Of a stretch of 64,000 nt of DNA, positions 9,691-19,844 are shown in pieces. This DNA is from Conexibacter sp. S30A1. Its GTDB lineage: Bacteria > Actinomycetota > Thermoleophilia > Solirubrobacterales > Solirubrobacteraceae. The position numbers and the translations under genes were made by a program. Below the pieces are notes generated by a model. It did no database searches, was not told where the DNA came from, and worked only from the letters and a program-made list of their open reading frames with translations. The first letter of the stretch is position 1, and each line of letters begins with the position of its first letter. The stretch lies in the NCBI RefSeq assembly GCF_023330665.1, contig NZ_CP097127.1, forward strand, positions 2,542,001-2,606,000. The letters run 5' to 3'.

Positions 9691-11891
9691 GCGCCCGGCG
9701 TGATGCTGCGCTCGAGGCGCTCGCTCACCGCGAGCACTCCGACCCGCACGCGCTGCTCGGCGCCCATGCCAAGCGCAGCGGCGTTGTGATCCGCGCGCTG
9801 CGCCCCGGCGCGGTCGCGGTCAGCGCCCTGCTCGATCAGCCCGGCCCCGGCGGCGAGCAGCAGGTAGCGCTCGAGCAGGTGCACCCCGCGGGCATCTTCC
9901 AGGCGACCGTGAAGGGCGCGCGGCTGCCGCTGCACTACCGCGTCGAGGCGATTTACCCCGAGGGGCCGGCCCACACGCAGGTTGACCCCTACGTGTTTTT
10001 GCCCACGCTCGGCGAGCTTGACCTGTACCTGATTGGCGAGGGCCACCACGAGCGCATCTACGAGCTGCTGGGCGCGCATCCGAGGCTCCATCAGGACATT
10101 GAGGGGACCGCGTTCGCGGTCTGGGCACCCGGAGCGCGCTCCGTCAGCGTGGTCGGCGACTTCAACTTCTGGAACGCCCAGGTGCACCCGATGCGCTCGC
10201 TGGGCTCAAGCGGCGTCTGGGAGCTGTTCATCCCCGGTGTCGGTGAGGGCAGCCGCTACAAGTTCGACATCCTGACGGCGACCGGCGAGCGGCGGCTGAA
10301 GGCCGACCCCTACGCGCAGGAGACGGAGCGCCCGCCGCAGACCGCGTCGGTGGTCACCCGCAGCCGGCACGCGTGGAGCGTCACCGAGCACGCGTGGCGC
10401 GAGCGGCGCGCCACCGGCACGCCGCTCGCGCAGCCGGTGTCCATCTACGAGGTCCATCTCGGCTCGTGGCGCCAGGCGGCCGCCGGAGCACAGCTGAACT
10501 ACTCAGAGCTCGGCCACCAGCTCGGCACCTACGCGCAGGACATGGGCTTCACGCATGTCGAGCTGATGCCGGTGATGGCGCACCCGTTCGCGGGCTCGTG
10601 GGGCTACCAGGTCACCGGCTACTACGCCCCGACGCCGCGCTACGGCTCCCCGGACGACCTGCGCGCACTCGTCCAGACGCTGCACGAGCACGGCGTCGGC
10701 GTGATCCTCGACTGGGTTCCCGCCCACTTCCCGCGTGACGACTGGGCGCTCGCGCGCTTCGACGGCACCGCGCTCTACGAGCACGCCGACCCACGCCGCG
10801 GCGCCCACCCGGACTGGGGCACGCTCGTGTTCAACTTCGGCCGCCACGAGGTTCGCAACTTCCTGACCGCCAACGCGCTCTACTGGCTGCGCGAGTTCCA
10901 CGCCGACGGTTTGCGGGTCGACGCGGTGGCGTCGATGCTCTACCTCGACTACTCACGGGGCGCCGGCGAATGGGTGCCCAACCAGTTCGGCGGCCGCGAG
11001 GACCTGGAGGCTGTCGCCTTTCTCAAGGAGCTCAACGAGCTGGTCTACGCGCACGAGCCCGGTGTGATCTCCGCCGCCGAGGAGTCCACCGCCTGGCCGG
11101 GCGTCTCGCGCCCCACCTACCTTGGTGGCCTCGGCTTCGGCTTCAAGTGGAACATGGGCTGGATGCACGACACGCTCGGCTACCTCGAGCACGACCCCGT
11201 CTACCGCCGCTACCACCACAACGAGCTCACGTTCAGCCTCGTCTACGCGTTCACCGAGAACTTCATCCTGCCGCTCTCCCACGATGAGGTCGTTCACGGC
11301 AAGGGCTCGCTCTATCAGAAGATGGCCGGCGACCACTGGCAGAAGCTCGCGAACCTGCGGGTCCTGTACGGCTTGATGTGGGCGCATCCGGGCAAGAAGC
11401 TCTTGTTCATGGGCGGTGAGCTCGCCCAGAAGGACGAGTGGGATGCGACCACGGAGCTTCCGTGGGAGCTTCTGCAGGCGCCGGAGCACGCCGGGATCCA
11501 GGCGCTGGTGCGCGACCTCAACCGGGCCTACCGCGAGTACCCGGCGCTATGGGAGCTCGACTCCGAGCCCGAGGGTTTCTTCTGGCTTGAGCCCAACGAC
11601 GCCGACGCGAACCTGATCGCCTTCGCGCGCCAGAACCGCGGTGCCCGCGACGTGGTTGTGTTCGTCGGCAACTTCGCGCCGGTGCCGCGCCCCGACTACC
11701 GGGTGGGACTGCCGCGGCCGGGCCCTTGGCGCGAGGCGCTGAACACCGACTCGCGCTTCTACGGCGGCGCCGACCTGGGCAACGCCGGCGAGATCGTCGC
11801 GGAAGCGGTCCCGTGGCACGGGCAGCCGTATTCGGCCCGGGTGACGGTCCCGCCGCTGGCGGCGTTGTGGCTGGTGCCCGAGAGGCAGTGA
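9687..11891 (+). CDS. glgB: 1,4-alpha-glucan branching enzyme GlgB (GH13_9)
   Basis: Cuts alpha-1,4 chains and re-attaches them as alpha-1,6 branches on the polymer made by GlgE. 734 residues: an N-terminal extension domain (residues 1-100, DPHALLGAHAKRSG), a CBM48 domain (GTAFAVWAPGARSVSVVGDF), then the catalytic barrel. Active-site residues are in GLRVDAVASMLYLDYSR (nucleophile), VISAAEESTAWP (acid) and LPLSHDEVVHGKGSL (Asp). The GTG start at 9687 overlaps the mak stop. Full-length compared with actinobacterial GlgB. Confidence 0.97.
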   Translation: MSARRDAALEALAHREHSDPHALLGAHAKRSGVVIRALRPGAVAVSALLDQPGPGGEQQVALEQVHPAGIFQATVKGARLPLHYRVEAIYPEGPAHTQVDPYVFLPTLGELDLYLIGEGHHERIYELLGAHPRLHQDIEGTAFAVWAPGARSVSVVGDFNFWNAQVHPMRSLGSSGVWELFIPGVGEGSRYKFDILTATGERRLKADPYAQETERPPQTASVVTRSRHAWSVTEHAWRERRATGTPLAQPVSIYEVHLGSWRQAAAGAQLNYSELGHQLGTYAQDMGFTHVELMPVMAHPFAGSWGYQVTGYYAPTPRYGSPDDLRALVQTLHEHGVGVILDWVPAHFPRDDWALARFDGTALYEHADPRRGAHPDWGTLVFNFGRHEVRNFLTANALYWLREFHADGLRVDAVASMLYLDYSRGAGEWVPNQFGGREDLEAVAFLKELNELVYAHEPGVISAAEESTAWPGVSRPTYLGGLGFGFKWNMGWMHDTLGYLEHDPVYRRYHHNELTFSLVYAFTENFILPLSHDEVVHGKGSLYQKMAGDHWQKLANLRVLYGLMWAHPGKKLLFMGGELAQKDEWDATTELPWELLQAPEHAGIQALVRDLNRAYREYPALWELDSEPEGFFWLEPNDADANLIAFARQNRGARDVVVFVGNFAPVPRPDYRVGLPRPGPWREALNTDSRFYGGADLGNAGEIVAEAVPWHGQPYSARVTVPPLAALWLVPERQ

Positions 11892-11898
11892 GCGCGGA

Positions 11899-13659
11899 GT
11901 GAGCGAGTACCCCTGGGAGCGTCCGCTCGGCGCCCGCCCGCTGGCCGACGGCCGCACCGAGTTCCGTGTCTGGGCGCCGTCCGGCGAGCCGCGGCTGATC
12001 CTTGACCCACAGCGCCGGCGCGGCTCGATCGGCCCGCCGCGCACACCCCCGCTCGCGATGGAGCACGTCGGCCACGGGGTCTACGAGCTGGCCATCGAGG
12101 TGGCGTCCGGCACCGACTACTGCTATCTGGTCGGCGGCCGCCGCCGCCCGGACCCGGCCTCGCGCTGGCAGCCGTACGGGCTGCGCGGGCCCTCGCGGGT
12201 CTACGCGCCAGCCTCCGCACCGGTCTTCATGCCAAAGCCCATGCAGGAGCAGGTGATCTACGAGCTTCATGTTGGCACCTTCAGTGAGCAGGGCACCTTC
12301 GCGGGCGCGATCCCTCACCTGGCTGAGCTGGCGGCGCTGGGTGTGACGGCGATCGAGCTGATGCCGGTCGCCGAGTTCCCGGGGGCGCGCGGCTGGGGCT
12401 ATGACGGCGTCTACCTGAGCGCCGCGCAGTCCTCCTACGGTGGCCCGGTGGGCCTGCAGGAGCTGGTGAGAGCCGCTCACGACCACGGCCTGGCGGTGAT
12501 TTTGGATGTCGTCTACAACCACGTCGGCGCCTCCGGCAACGGGGCGCTCGAGGCCTTTGGCCCGTACTTCACCGCCAAGTACGAGACCTTCTGGGGCCGG
12601 GCGATCAACTACGACGACGCTCGCTGCGACCCGGTGCGCGAATGGGTCGTGCAGTCGGCCGAGGGGTGGGTGCGCGACTTTGGCATCGACGGTCTGCGCC
12701 TTGATGCGATCCACGCGATCTTCGACGGAAGCCCTGAGCACATCGTCGCGGCGGTCACCCGCCGGGTGCATGCGCTCGCGCCTGGGCGGCTGGTGATCGC
12801 TGAGAGCGGGCGCAACGACCCGATCGTCACGCGTGCCGCGCAGCTGGGTGGGTATGGTTGCGATGGAGCCTGGGCGGATGACTTTCACCATGCACTGCGG
12901 ACCCTCACAACCGACGAGCACGACGGCTACTACGCCGACTTTGGCCAGCTCACTCAGCTGGCCAAGGCCTTCCACCGCCCCCACGTCTTTGACGGCAACT
13001 ACTCACCGGTCCGCAGGCGCCGCTTCGGGGCGCCTGCGCAGGAGACCCCGGTCGAGCGCTTCGTCGTCTTCTGCCAGAACCACGACCAGGTCGGCAACCG
13101 CGCCTTCGGCGACCGGCTGCCCCACGCCGCCCGCGCGCTTAGCGCCTTCTGTGTACTGCTCTCGCCGTTCACGCCGATGCTGTTCATGGGCGAGGAGTAC
13201 GGCGAGGACGCTCCCTTTCAGTTCTTCTGCGACCACATCGACAAGCGCATCGCCGACGCGACCCGGAGGGGCCGACGGGCCGAGTTCGCCGCGTTCGCGG
13301 CGTTCGGCCAGGAGATCCCCGACCCGCAGGCGCAGGACACCTTTCTGGCCTCCAAGCTCACGCGCGCAGGCGACCCGGCGCTCGCCGCCCTCTACCGAGA
13401 GCTCCTGGCCGTCCGGCGCCTGCTGCCTGTCGGTGAGGCTTCAGACATCCGCTACGACAGCGCTGCCCGCTGGTTGCGCGTGGTGCGTGGGGGCCACGAG
13501 CTGGTCTGCAACTTCGGCTCGGATGAGCTCGAGCTCAGCGTTGTCCCCGGTGAGGCGCGGATGATCCTCGCCACCCATCCCACCGTTGCCCTTGCCGACG
13601 GGCGGCTGCGCCTGCCGGCGCTCGGCGGCGCGCTGCTGGCCACGGAACCGGCCTGCTGA
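11899..13659 (+). CDS. treZ: Malto-oligosyltrehalose trehalohydrolase TreZ (GH13_10)
   Basis: Releases trehalose from maltooligosyl trehalose made by TreY. 586 residues: CBM48-like N-terminal domain ([18 protein letters not shown]), then the barrel with [27 protein letters not shown], nucleophile in [13 protein letters not shown], acid in [11 protein letters not shown] and Asp in [14 protein letters not shown]. The bulky-active-site stretch [10 protein letters not shown] is characteristic of TreZ. It starts with GTG 7 bases after glgB and overlaps the glgX ATG by one base. Separated from its partner treY by glgX. Confidence 0.95.
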   Translation: MSEYPWERPLGARPLADGRTEFRVWAPSGEPRLILDPQRRRGSIGPPRTPPLAMEHVGHGVYELAIEVASGTDYCYLVGGRRRPDPASRWQPYGLRGPSRVYAPASAPVFMPKPMQEQVIYELHVGTFSEQGTFAGAIPHLAELAALGVTAIELMPVAEFPGARGWGYDGVYLSAAQSSYGGPVGLQELVRAAHDHGLAVILDVVYNHVGASGNGALEAFGPYFTAKYETFWGRAINYDDARCDPVREWVVQSAEGWVRDFGIDGLRLDAIHAIFDGSPEHIVAAVTRRVHALAPGRLVIAESGRNDPIVTRAAQLGGYGCDGAWADDFHHALRTLTTDEHDGYYADFGQLTQLAKAFHRPHVFDGNYSPVRRRRFGAPAQETPVERFVVFCQNHDQVGNRAFGDRLPHAARALSAFCVLLSPFTPMLFMGEEYGEDAPFQFFCDHIDKRIADATRRGRRAEFAAFAAFGQEIPDPQAQDTFLASKLTRAGDPALAALYRELLAVRRLLPVGEASDIRYDSAARWLRVVRGGHELVCNFGSDELELSVVPGEARMILATHPTVALADGRLRLPALGGALLATEPAC

Positions 13660-15770
13660 TGGAGGTCTGGCCGGGCCAGCCGTTCCCGCTGGGCGCCACC
13701 TGGGACGGGCAGGGCACGAACTTCGCGCTGTTCTCCGAGCACGCCGAGTCCGTGGAGCTGTGTCTGTTCGACGACGACGGCGTTGAGCAGCGCATCCCGG
13801 TCACGCAGCGGCGCGCCCTGAACTGGCACTGCTACGTGCCGGGGGTCGGCCCCGGGCAGCGCTACGGCTACCGGGTGCACGGCCCCTACTACCCCGCCGC
13901 TGGGCTGCGCTTCAACGCCGCCAAGCTGCTGATCGACCCCTACGCCAAGGCGATCGAGGGCACCGTCGACTTCGCCGGCGACGCGAACGTGCTGCCCTAC
14001 GTACCAGATGGCGGCAACGATAACGATGACCTCGAGCGCGACGACGAGGATGACGCTGCCGCGGTGCCGAAGTCGGTCGTGATCGACGGCAGCTTCGACT
14101 GGGAGGGTGACCAACAGCTGCGCACACCGTTCCCGGACACCGTGATCTACGAGACGCACGTGCGCGGCTTCACGATGACCCACCCGCAGGTGCGTGAGGA
14201 TCTGCGCGGCACCTACGCCGGGCTCGCCTCCGAACCGGCGCTCGCCTACCTCAAGGAACTGGGCGTCACCGCCGTTGAGCTCCTGCCCGTCCACCACATC
14301 TGCGACGAGTCGTTTCTGGCCGCTCGGGGGCTGACCAACTACTGGGGCTACAGCACGATCGGCTATCTGGCACCGCACTCCGAGTACGCCGCCACCGGCC
14401 GCCGCGGCGAACAGGTGCGGGAGTTCAAGGGCATGGTCAAGGCGCTGCACCGTGCGGGCATCGAGGTGATCCTGGATGTCGTCTACAACCACACCGCCGA
14501 GGGCAACCATCTCGGCCCGCTCTTGTCCTTCAAGGGCGTCGACAACCCCGCCTACTACCGCCTGATGCCTGACGACCCGCACCACTACATGGACTTCACC
14601 GGGACCGGCAACTCGCTGAACCCACTGCACCCCAGCGTGCTGCGGCTGATCATGGACTCGCTGCGCTATTTCGCGATCGAATGCCACGTCGATGGCTTCC
14701 GCTTCGACCTGGCCTCCGCGCTGGCACGCGAGTTCTTTGACGTGGACCGGCTCTCCTCGTTCTTCGACATCATCCACCAGGATCCGGTGCTCTCGCAGGT
14801 GAAGTTGATCGCGGAGCCGTGGGACGTGGGTCCGGGTGGCTACCAGGTCGGGAACTTCCCCGTGCTGTGGTCGGAGTGGAACGGCATGTACCGCGACACG
14901 ATGCGCGACTTCTGGCGCGGCCAGGCGAACCCCGGCGACTTCGCCTCGCGCCTGTCGGGCTCCTCGGACCTCTACCAGCACGACGGCCGTGACCCGTTCG
15001 CGTCGATCAACTTCATAACCGCCCACGACGGCTTCACGCTCGCTGACCTGGTCGCCTACAACGACAAGCACAACGAGTCAAACGGTGAGGAGAACCGCGA
15101 CGGCACCGACGACAACCGCTCCTGGAACTGCGGGGTCGAGGGCGAGACCGACGACGCGGCGGTGCTGGCGCTCCGCGCCCGCCAGAAGCGCAACTTCCTG
15201 GCCACGCTGCTGCTCTCGCAGGGCACACCGATGCTGCTCGGCGGTGACGAGTGTGGCCGCACCCAGCGCGGCAACAACAACGCCTGGTGCCAGGACAGTG
15301 AGCTCTCCTGGTACGACTGGCAGCACTGTGAGCCGGAGCTGCACGCCTTCACCAAACGGCTGATCGACCTGCGTCGCGCCCACCCCGTTTTCCGGCGGGA
15401 GCGTTTCCTGGAGGGCGCCATCGATGGTGAGGCGCTCCCGGACGCCTGGTGGTTTCGCCCCGACGGGCACCGCATGACGACCAAGGACTGGTCATCGCGC
15501 GGCTCGGCGATCGGGCTGTTCCTCAATGGCGAGACCATCCCCAACCTCGGACCTCAGGGGCAGCGGATCACCGACGCGTCGTTTCTGCTGTTGTTCAACC
15601 CCTCGGGCGATGATTGTGAGTTCACGCTGCCGCGTCGCTACATGGGCGAGGGCTGGGTGCTCGAGGTCTCCAGCGCGCAGCCGCAGCTTGCCGCGGGCGC
15701 CCTGCGGTACGAGCCCCACACGGTGGCGGTGGTGCCGGCGCGGTCGCTGCTCGTGCTCAGGCGCGCATGA
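13659..15770 (+). CDS. glgX: Glycogen debranching enzyme GlgX (isoamylase-type GH13_11)
   Basis: Hydrolyses alpha-1,6 branches, giving the linear chains that TreY needs. 703 residues: CBM48 domain ([20 protein letters not shown]), then the barrel with [33 protein letters not shown], nucleophile in [14 protein letters not shown], acid in [18 protein letters not shown] and Asp in [13 protein letters not shown]. The motif [16 protein letters not shown] is typical of GlgX/TreX. In several archaea and actinobacteria the same treZ-glgX-treY trio makes trehalose from glycogen. ATGA overlap (4 bases) with treY. Confidence 0.96.
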   Translation: MEVWPGQPFPLGATWDGQGTNFALFSEHAESVELCLFDDDGVEQRIPVTQRRALNWHCYVPGVGPGQRYGYRVHGPYYPAAGLRFNAAKLLIDPYAKAIEGTVDFAGDANVLPYVPDGGNDNDDLERDDEDDAAAVPKSVVIDGSFDWEGDQQLRTPFPDTVIYETHVRGFTMTHPQVREDLRGTYAGLASEPALAYLKELGVTAVELLPVHHICDESFLAARGLTNYWGYSTIGYLAPHSEYAATGRRGEQVREFKGMVKALHRAGIEVILDVVYNHTAEGNHLGPLLSFKGVDNPAYYRLMPDDPHHYMDFTGTGNSLNPLHPSVLRLIMDSLRYFAIECHVDGFRFDLASALAREFFDVDRLSSFFDIIHQDPVLSQVKLIAEPWDVGPGGYQVGNFPVLWSEWNGMYRDTMRDFWRGQANPGDFASRLSGSSDLYQHDGRDPFASINFITAHDGFTLADLVAYNDKHNESNGEENRDGTDDNRSWNCGVEGETDDAAVLALRARQKRNFLATLLLSQGTPMLLGGDECGRTQRGNNNAWCQDSELSWYDWQHCEPELHAFTKRLIDLRRAHPVFRRERFLEGAIDGEALPDAWWFRPDGHRMTTKDWSSRGSAIGLFLNGETIPNLGPQGQRITDASFLLLFNPSGDDCEFTLPRRYMGEGWVLEVSSAQPQLAAGALRYEPHTVAVVPARSLLVLRRA

Positions 15771-17785
15771 CGGGGGACGGGTGGCCAGAGCGCGCACCCG
15801 CGGTGCGTGCCACCTACCGGCTGCAGCTGACGCCCGAGTTTGGCTTCGCCGCCGCGGCGGCGCTCATCCCCTACCTGCGCGAGTTGGGCGTCTCGCACCT
15901 GTATCTGAGCCCGTCGCTTGAGGCTCGCGCCGGCTCGAGTCACGGCTACGACGTCGTCGACCCAACCAGGGTCTCCGGGGATCGCGGCGGCGAGGCGGGT
16001 CTGCGCGCGCTGGCGCAGCGGGCCCGCGCCGCGGGCATGGGGATCGTGCTCGACGTGGTCCCCAACCACATGGCGGCCTGCGATGAGAACCGCTACTGGA
16101 CCGACGCGGCGCTGCGCGAGCGCTTCTTCGACATCGACCCGGTCAGCGGCCGGCACCGCCGCTTCTTCGATATCGACGACCTGGCGGGCGTGCGGGTCGA
16201 GGACCCGGAGGTGTTTGAGGCAACGCACGGGCTGGTGCTGGGGCTGGTGGCCGAGGGGGTCATTGACGGCCTGCGCATCGATCACCCCGATGGTCTGGCG
16301 GACCCGACCGGCTACCTGCGGACGCTGCGGGCGGGCGGCGTCGGATGCGTCTGGGTCGAGAAGATCCTGGCAGCGTCCGAGCGCCTACCGGCGGACTGGC
16401 CGGTCAGCGGCACCGTGGGGTACGAGTTTCTCAACGAGGCGCTCGGGCTGTTCGTCGACCCGGCCGGCGAGGCGACGCTGAGTGAGCTGTGGGTGCTGGC
16501 GAGCGACGACGCGCGACCGTTCGGCGCCCACGCCCTTGAGGCGAAGCTCGAGCAGGCGCTGACCACGTTCGCGCCGGAGCTCGAGCGGCTGGCGCGCGCA
16601 GCTGGGGCCCCGGACGCCGCGGCGGCACCCGCCAGCCTGGCCCTGGCGCTCGCCTCATCGCCGGTCTACCGCACCTACGAGCCGCCCAGTGCCGGAGAGT
16701 TCATCACCCGCTTCCAGCAGACCACGCCGGCGGTGGTCGCAAAGGGGATCGAGGACACCGCCCACTACCGCTACGGGCGGCTCTTGGCGCTCAACGAGGT
16801 GGGCGGGGACCCCGGCCGCTTCGGGGTCGCCGTGGAGGACTTCCACGCCGCCTGCGCCGCACGCGCGGTGCGTCACCCGCACGCGCTGCTTGCGACGATG
16901 ACGCACGACACCAAGCGCTCGCTGGACACGCGCACGCGGATCGCGGTGCTGTCGCAGCTACCGGAGCGCTGGCGTGGCTTCGCGCAGCGCTGGCTCGACG
17001 CCTCGCAGCAACACTGCGGGGCCGTCGGTGGCCGGCTCGCCCCGGATGCGGCGGAGCGCTACTTCATCCTGCAGACGCTCCTCGGCGTCTGGCCGGTCGA
17101 GCCCGGGCGCCTTGACGGATATCTGGAGAAGGCGCTGCGCGAGGCCAAGTGCCACACCTCCTGGGTCACGCCGGACCTCGACTACGAGCAGGCTGTCAAG
17201 CACTACGCGCGCGAGCTCTCGGCCGACGGTGCCTTCCGCGCAGAGCTCGAGGCGCTGCTCGCCGAGCTTGAGCCGCTGGCGCTGCGCGCCACGCTCGGTC
17301 AGCTCGCCCTGAAGCTCACCTGCCCCGGCGTGCCCGACATCTACCAGGGCGACGAGCACGAGTTCCTCGCGCTGGTCGACCCGGACAACCGCCGGCCGGT
17401 CGACTTCGCGCTGCGGCGCGAGCGGCTCGCCCAGCTGTCCTCGGACCCGGGGGCCGCCGCGCCGCCGTCGCTCGGCGACTGCAAGCTGTGGCTGACCGCC
17501 AGGCTGCTCGGCCTGCGGGCGCGGCGGCCAGAGCTCTTCATGGGCCGCTACGAGCCGCTCGAGGCGGGCGCCGGGGCGTGTGTGTTCCTGCGTGGCGAGC
17601 GCGAGCTGCTGGTGGCTGTGGCACTGCCCCGGGCGGGCGCTCATCCGGACCCCCTGGTGCGCGACCTGCCGGGCGGGCGCTGGCGCGATGTGTTGAGCGG
17701 CCGGGAGCGCTCGCTCGACACCGCCCTGCCGCTGTCTGCGCTGGTCGATTCAAGGCTCGGCCTTGGCGTCCAGGAGCGCGTTTGA
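15767..17785 (+). CDS. treY: Malto-oligosyltrehalose synthase TreY (GH13_26)
   Basis: Converts the reducing-end glucose of a maltodextrin to an alpha,alpha-1,1 link, making maltooligosyl trehalose. 672 residues, slightly shorter than usual (about 700-770). Motifs: [40 protein letters not shown], nucleophile in [14 protein letters not shown], acid in [12 protein letters not shown], and [17 protein letters not shown]. Also [13 protein letters not shown] and the NRRPVDF motif near the C-terminus. It is the last gene of the operon; a MarR gene with its own promoter follows 54 bases later. Confidence 0.96.
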   Translation: MTGDGWPERAPAVRATYRLQLTPEFGFAAAAALIPYLRELGVSHLYLSPSLEARAGSSHGYDVVDPTRVSGDRGGEAGLRALAQRARAAGMGIVLDVVPNHMAACDENRYWTDAALRERFFDIDPVSGRHRRFFDIDDLAGVRVEDPEVFEATHGLVLGLVAEGVIDGLRIDHPDGLADPTGYLRTLRAGGVGCVWVEKILAASERLPADWPVSGTVGYEFLNEALGLFVDPAGEATLSELWVLASDDARPFGAHALEAKLEQALTTFAPELERLARAAGAPDAAAAPASLALALASSPVYRTYEPPSAGEFITRFQQTTPAVVAKGIEDTAHYRYGRLLALNEVGGDPGRFGVAVEDFHAACAARAVRHPHALLATMTHDTKRSLDTRTRIAVLSQLPERWRGFAQRWLDASQQHCGAVGGRLAPDAAERYFILQTLLGVWPVEPGRLDGYLEKALREAKCHTSWVTPDLDYEQAVKHYARELSADGAFRAELEALLAELEPLALRATLGQLALKLTCPGVPDIYQGDEHEFLALVDPDNRRPVDFALRRERLAQLSSDPGAAAPPSLGDCKLWLTARLLGLRARRPELFMGRYEPLEAGAGACVFLRGERELLVAVALPRAGAHPDPLVRDLPGGRWRDVLSGRERSLDTALPLSALVDSRLGLGVQERV

Positions 17786-17823
17786 GTCACGGGCCGTCCG
17801 GGCGATCGCTGCATAGTGCGATA

Positions 17824-17842
17824 GTTGTATGCTGCAACCATG
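17824..17842 (+). promoter_or_regulatory. MarR operator overlapping a probable leaderless promoter
   Basis: Near-palindrome GTTGTA-TGC-TGCAAC at 17824-17838 (5 of 6 arm positions pair), ending one base before the marR ATG at 17840. TATGCT at 17828-17833 fits a TANNNT -10 box 6 bases before the ATG, and there is no Shine-Dalgarno. A repressor bound here would block its own promoter, as is usual for MarR proteins. Confidence 0.5.
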
Positions 17843-18343
17843 TCGGATCAGCGTCAGCCTGCTGCACCCCCTAACGAGCTCGTGGACAGCGTGCTCAGCG
17901 CCAGCCGGGCGCTGGTGGCGGTGGCCGCTCGGTCGCTGGCCCAGGTCAGCGACGAGGTCACGCTGGCCCAGTACCGCGCGCTGGTTGAGGTCGCCTCGCG
18001 CGGCCCGCTGCGCCTTGTGGAGCTCGCCCAGGCCCTGCGCGTCGACCGCTCGACGGCCACGCGCATGTGCGACCGGCTGATCCGCCGCGGACTGGTCAGC
18101 CGCCGCCGCCTGACCGATGACCGCCGCGCCGTGCGGATCTCGCTGACGCCCGCCGGGCGCGAGCTGGTTGCCGAGGTCACACGCCACCGCCGCTCAGAGC
18201 TTGAGCAGATCCTTGCGCGCATGCCCGCCGACGACCAGGCGATGGTGGTCAAGGCGCTGCGCGCCTTCGCGGCGGCGGCGGGCGAGGTGCCAGAGCAGAG
18301 CTGGACGCTCGGCTGGAACCTCGATCGGGACCCCGCGCGATGA
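17840..18343 (+). CDS. MarR-family transcriptional regulator
   Basis: 167-residue winged-helix regulator. The dimer helix covers about residues 10-40, the recognition helix is VDRSTATRMCDRLIRRGL, and the wing is SRRRLTDDRRAVRISLTPAG, all at usual MarR positions. It is followed after 16 bases by a ClC channel gene on the same strand, which suggests the pair is co-transcribed and that the ligand may be an ion- or acid-stress signal. That link is inference. ATG 17840 is chosen over an upstream TTG because it directly follows the operator and a -10-like box. Confidence 0.9.
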   Translation: MSDQRQPAAPPNELVDSVLSASRALVAVAARSLAQVSDEVTLAQYRALVEVASRGPLRLVELAQALRVDRSTATRMCDRLIRRGLVSRRRLTDDRRAVRISLTPAGRELVAEVTRHRRSELEQILARMPADDQAMVVKALRAFAAAAGEVPEQSWTLGWNLDRDPAR

Positions 18344-18359
18344 GCGCGGTGAGGCGATC

Positions 18360-19736
18360 ATGAGCGCCTTCGTGCGGGCGCTGCGCGCGCGCGTGAACGG
18401 CATGTCCTATCTGCCCAAGTGGCTGCTCCTGGCCTCGCTGATCGGCGTGATCGCCGGGCTCGGCGCGGTCGTCTTCTACGAGGCTCTGCGGCTCTCCACC
18501 CAGCTCTTTCTCGGCCTGCTGGCCGGCTACCACGTGCCAACCCCCGCCGGCGAGGGCAACGCTGCGGGCTCCGCCCACTACGCCCGCGCCTGGGCGATCC
18601 CGCTGGTGGTGGTGCTGGGGGCGCTGCTGTCCGGTTGGCTGGTCTTCACCTTCGCGCCGGAGGCCGAGGGCCACGGCACGGATGCGGCGATTGATGCGGT
18701 TCACCGCAACCCACGCGGGATCCGGCTGCGTGCGGTGGCGGTCAAGATCGTCGCCTCGGCGCTGACGATCGGCTCCGGCGGCTCGGGTGGCCGCGAGGGC
18801 CCGACCGCCCAGATCAGCGCCGGCTTCGGCTCCCTGCTCGCGCGCCTGCTCGACCTCTCCCCCGAGGACGGCCGGATCGCCGTCTCGGTGGGCGTCGGCT
18901 CCGGCATCGGCGCGATCTTCAGCGCCCCGCTCGGCGGTGCCGTGCTGGCCGCCGACATCGTCTACCGCGACGATTTTGAGTTCGAGGCGCTGCTCCCTGG
19001 GGTGCTCGCCTCGATCATCGCCTACGCGATCTTCGGGGCCTTCCTGGGCTACCAGCCGCTGTTTGCGATCCCCGGCGGCTACCGCTTCGACCAGCCGCTG
19101 CAGCTCGTCTGGTTTGCCCTGATCGGGCTGCTCGCCGGTGGCCTTGGCCTCCTGTACTCGCGCTCCTTCTACGGGATCGTCGCGCTCTCACACCGCCTGC
19201 CGTTTTCGCGCAAGCTGCGCCCCGCGCTCGGTGGCCTGCTCGTCGGCCTGATCGCGCTCGGTCTGCCCGAGGTGCTCGGCACCGGCTACGGCTGGGTGCA
19301 GAAGGGCCTTGGCACCGAGCTCGTGCACACGCCGCTTCTGATCATCCTGGCGCTGCCGCTGGCGCGCATCCTGGCAACGTCGCTCTCGATCGGTACCGGC
19401 GGCTCCGGCGGCGTCTTCGGGCCCGGCATGGTGATCGGCGCCTTCACCGGCCTGGCTGTCTGGCGCCTGCTCGAGCCCTTCGCGCCTGCGGTCGGCCACG
19501 ACCCCGCGCCGTTTGTGATCGTCGGCATGATGGCCGTCTTTGGCGGCATCTCCCGTGCGCCCGTGGCGGTGATGCTGATGGTCGCGCAGATGACCGGCAG
19601 CATCACCCTGCTCGGGCCGGCGATGGTGGCCGTCGCGATCTCCTGGTTCATCGTCAAGCGCGCGGACGACAGCATCTACCGCTCGCAGCTGCACACGCGC
19701 GCCGAGGAGCCGGTCATCCCCGACTCGGGCGGCTGA
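18360..19736 (+). CDS. ClC-family chloride channel/antiporter
   Basis: 458-residue ClC membrane protein. The filter motifs are GSGGSGGREGPTAQISAGF (gating glutamate in GREGP) and TGGSGGVFGPGMVIGA, with SGIGAIFSAPLGGAVLA between. The position of the family GSGIP motif reads GHGTD, a variant seen in bacterial subgroups. No CBS domain at the C-terminus. Compared with the partial ClC at the window start this one has a different first filter and about 10-11 hydrophobic helices. ATG 18360 has GAGG 6 bases upstream; the frame is open further up but overlaps marR. Likely co-transcribed with marR. Confidence 0.93.
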   Translation: MSAFVRALRARVNGMSYLPKWLLLASLIGVIAGLGAVVFYEALRLSTQLFLGLLAGYHVPTPAGEGNAAGSAHYARAWAIPLVVVLGALLSGWLVFTFAPEAEGHGTDAAIDAVHRNPRGIRLRAVAVKIVASALTIGSGGSGGREGPTAQISAGFGSLLARLLDLSPEDGRIAVSVGVGSGIGAIFSAPLGGAVLAADIVYRDDFEFEALLPGVLASIIAYAIFGAFLGYQPLFAIPGGYRFDQPLQLVWFALIGLLAGGLGLLYSRSFYGIVALSHRLPFSRKLRPALGGLLVGLIALGLPEVLGTGYGWVQKGLGTELVHTPLLIILALPLARILATSLSIGTGGSGGVFGPGMVIGAFTGLAVWRLLEPFAPAVGHDPAPFVIVGMMAVFGGISRAPVAVMLMVAQMTGSITLLGPAMVAVAISWFIVKRADDSIYRSQLHTRAEEPVIPDSGG

Positions 19737-19799
19737 GCGCGCCCGGCAGCGGCCACCAGGCTCCGTGCTCCGCTCGTCAGGCGATCGGCATCGCTTCCT

Positions 19800-19837
19800 G
19801 CAAACGTTTCTGGTATCGTCTGCGCTCGTGAGAGGAA
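19800..19837 (+). promoter_or_regulatory. LacI-type operator and ribosome-binding site of dehydratase operon A
   Basis: GCAAACGTTTCT at 19800-19811 is a CpG-centred palindrome matching GGAAACGTTTCC at 10 of 12 positions; related copies occur at 23273, 23285 and 36710. TATCGT at 19814-19819 may be the -10 box. A strong ribosome-binding site (AGAGGAAGG, about 19830-19838) precedes the ATG at 19845. Confidence 0.55.
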
Positions 19838-19844
19838 GGGTCGC

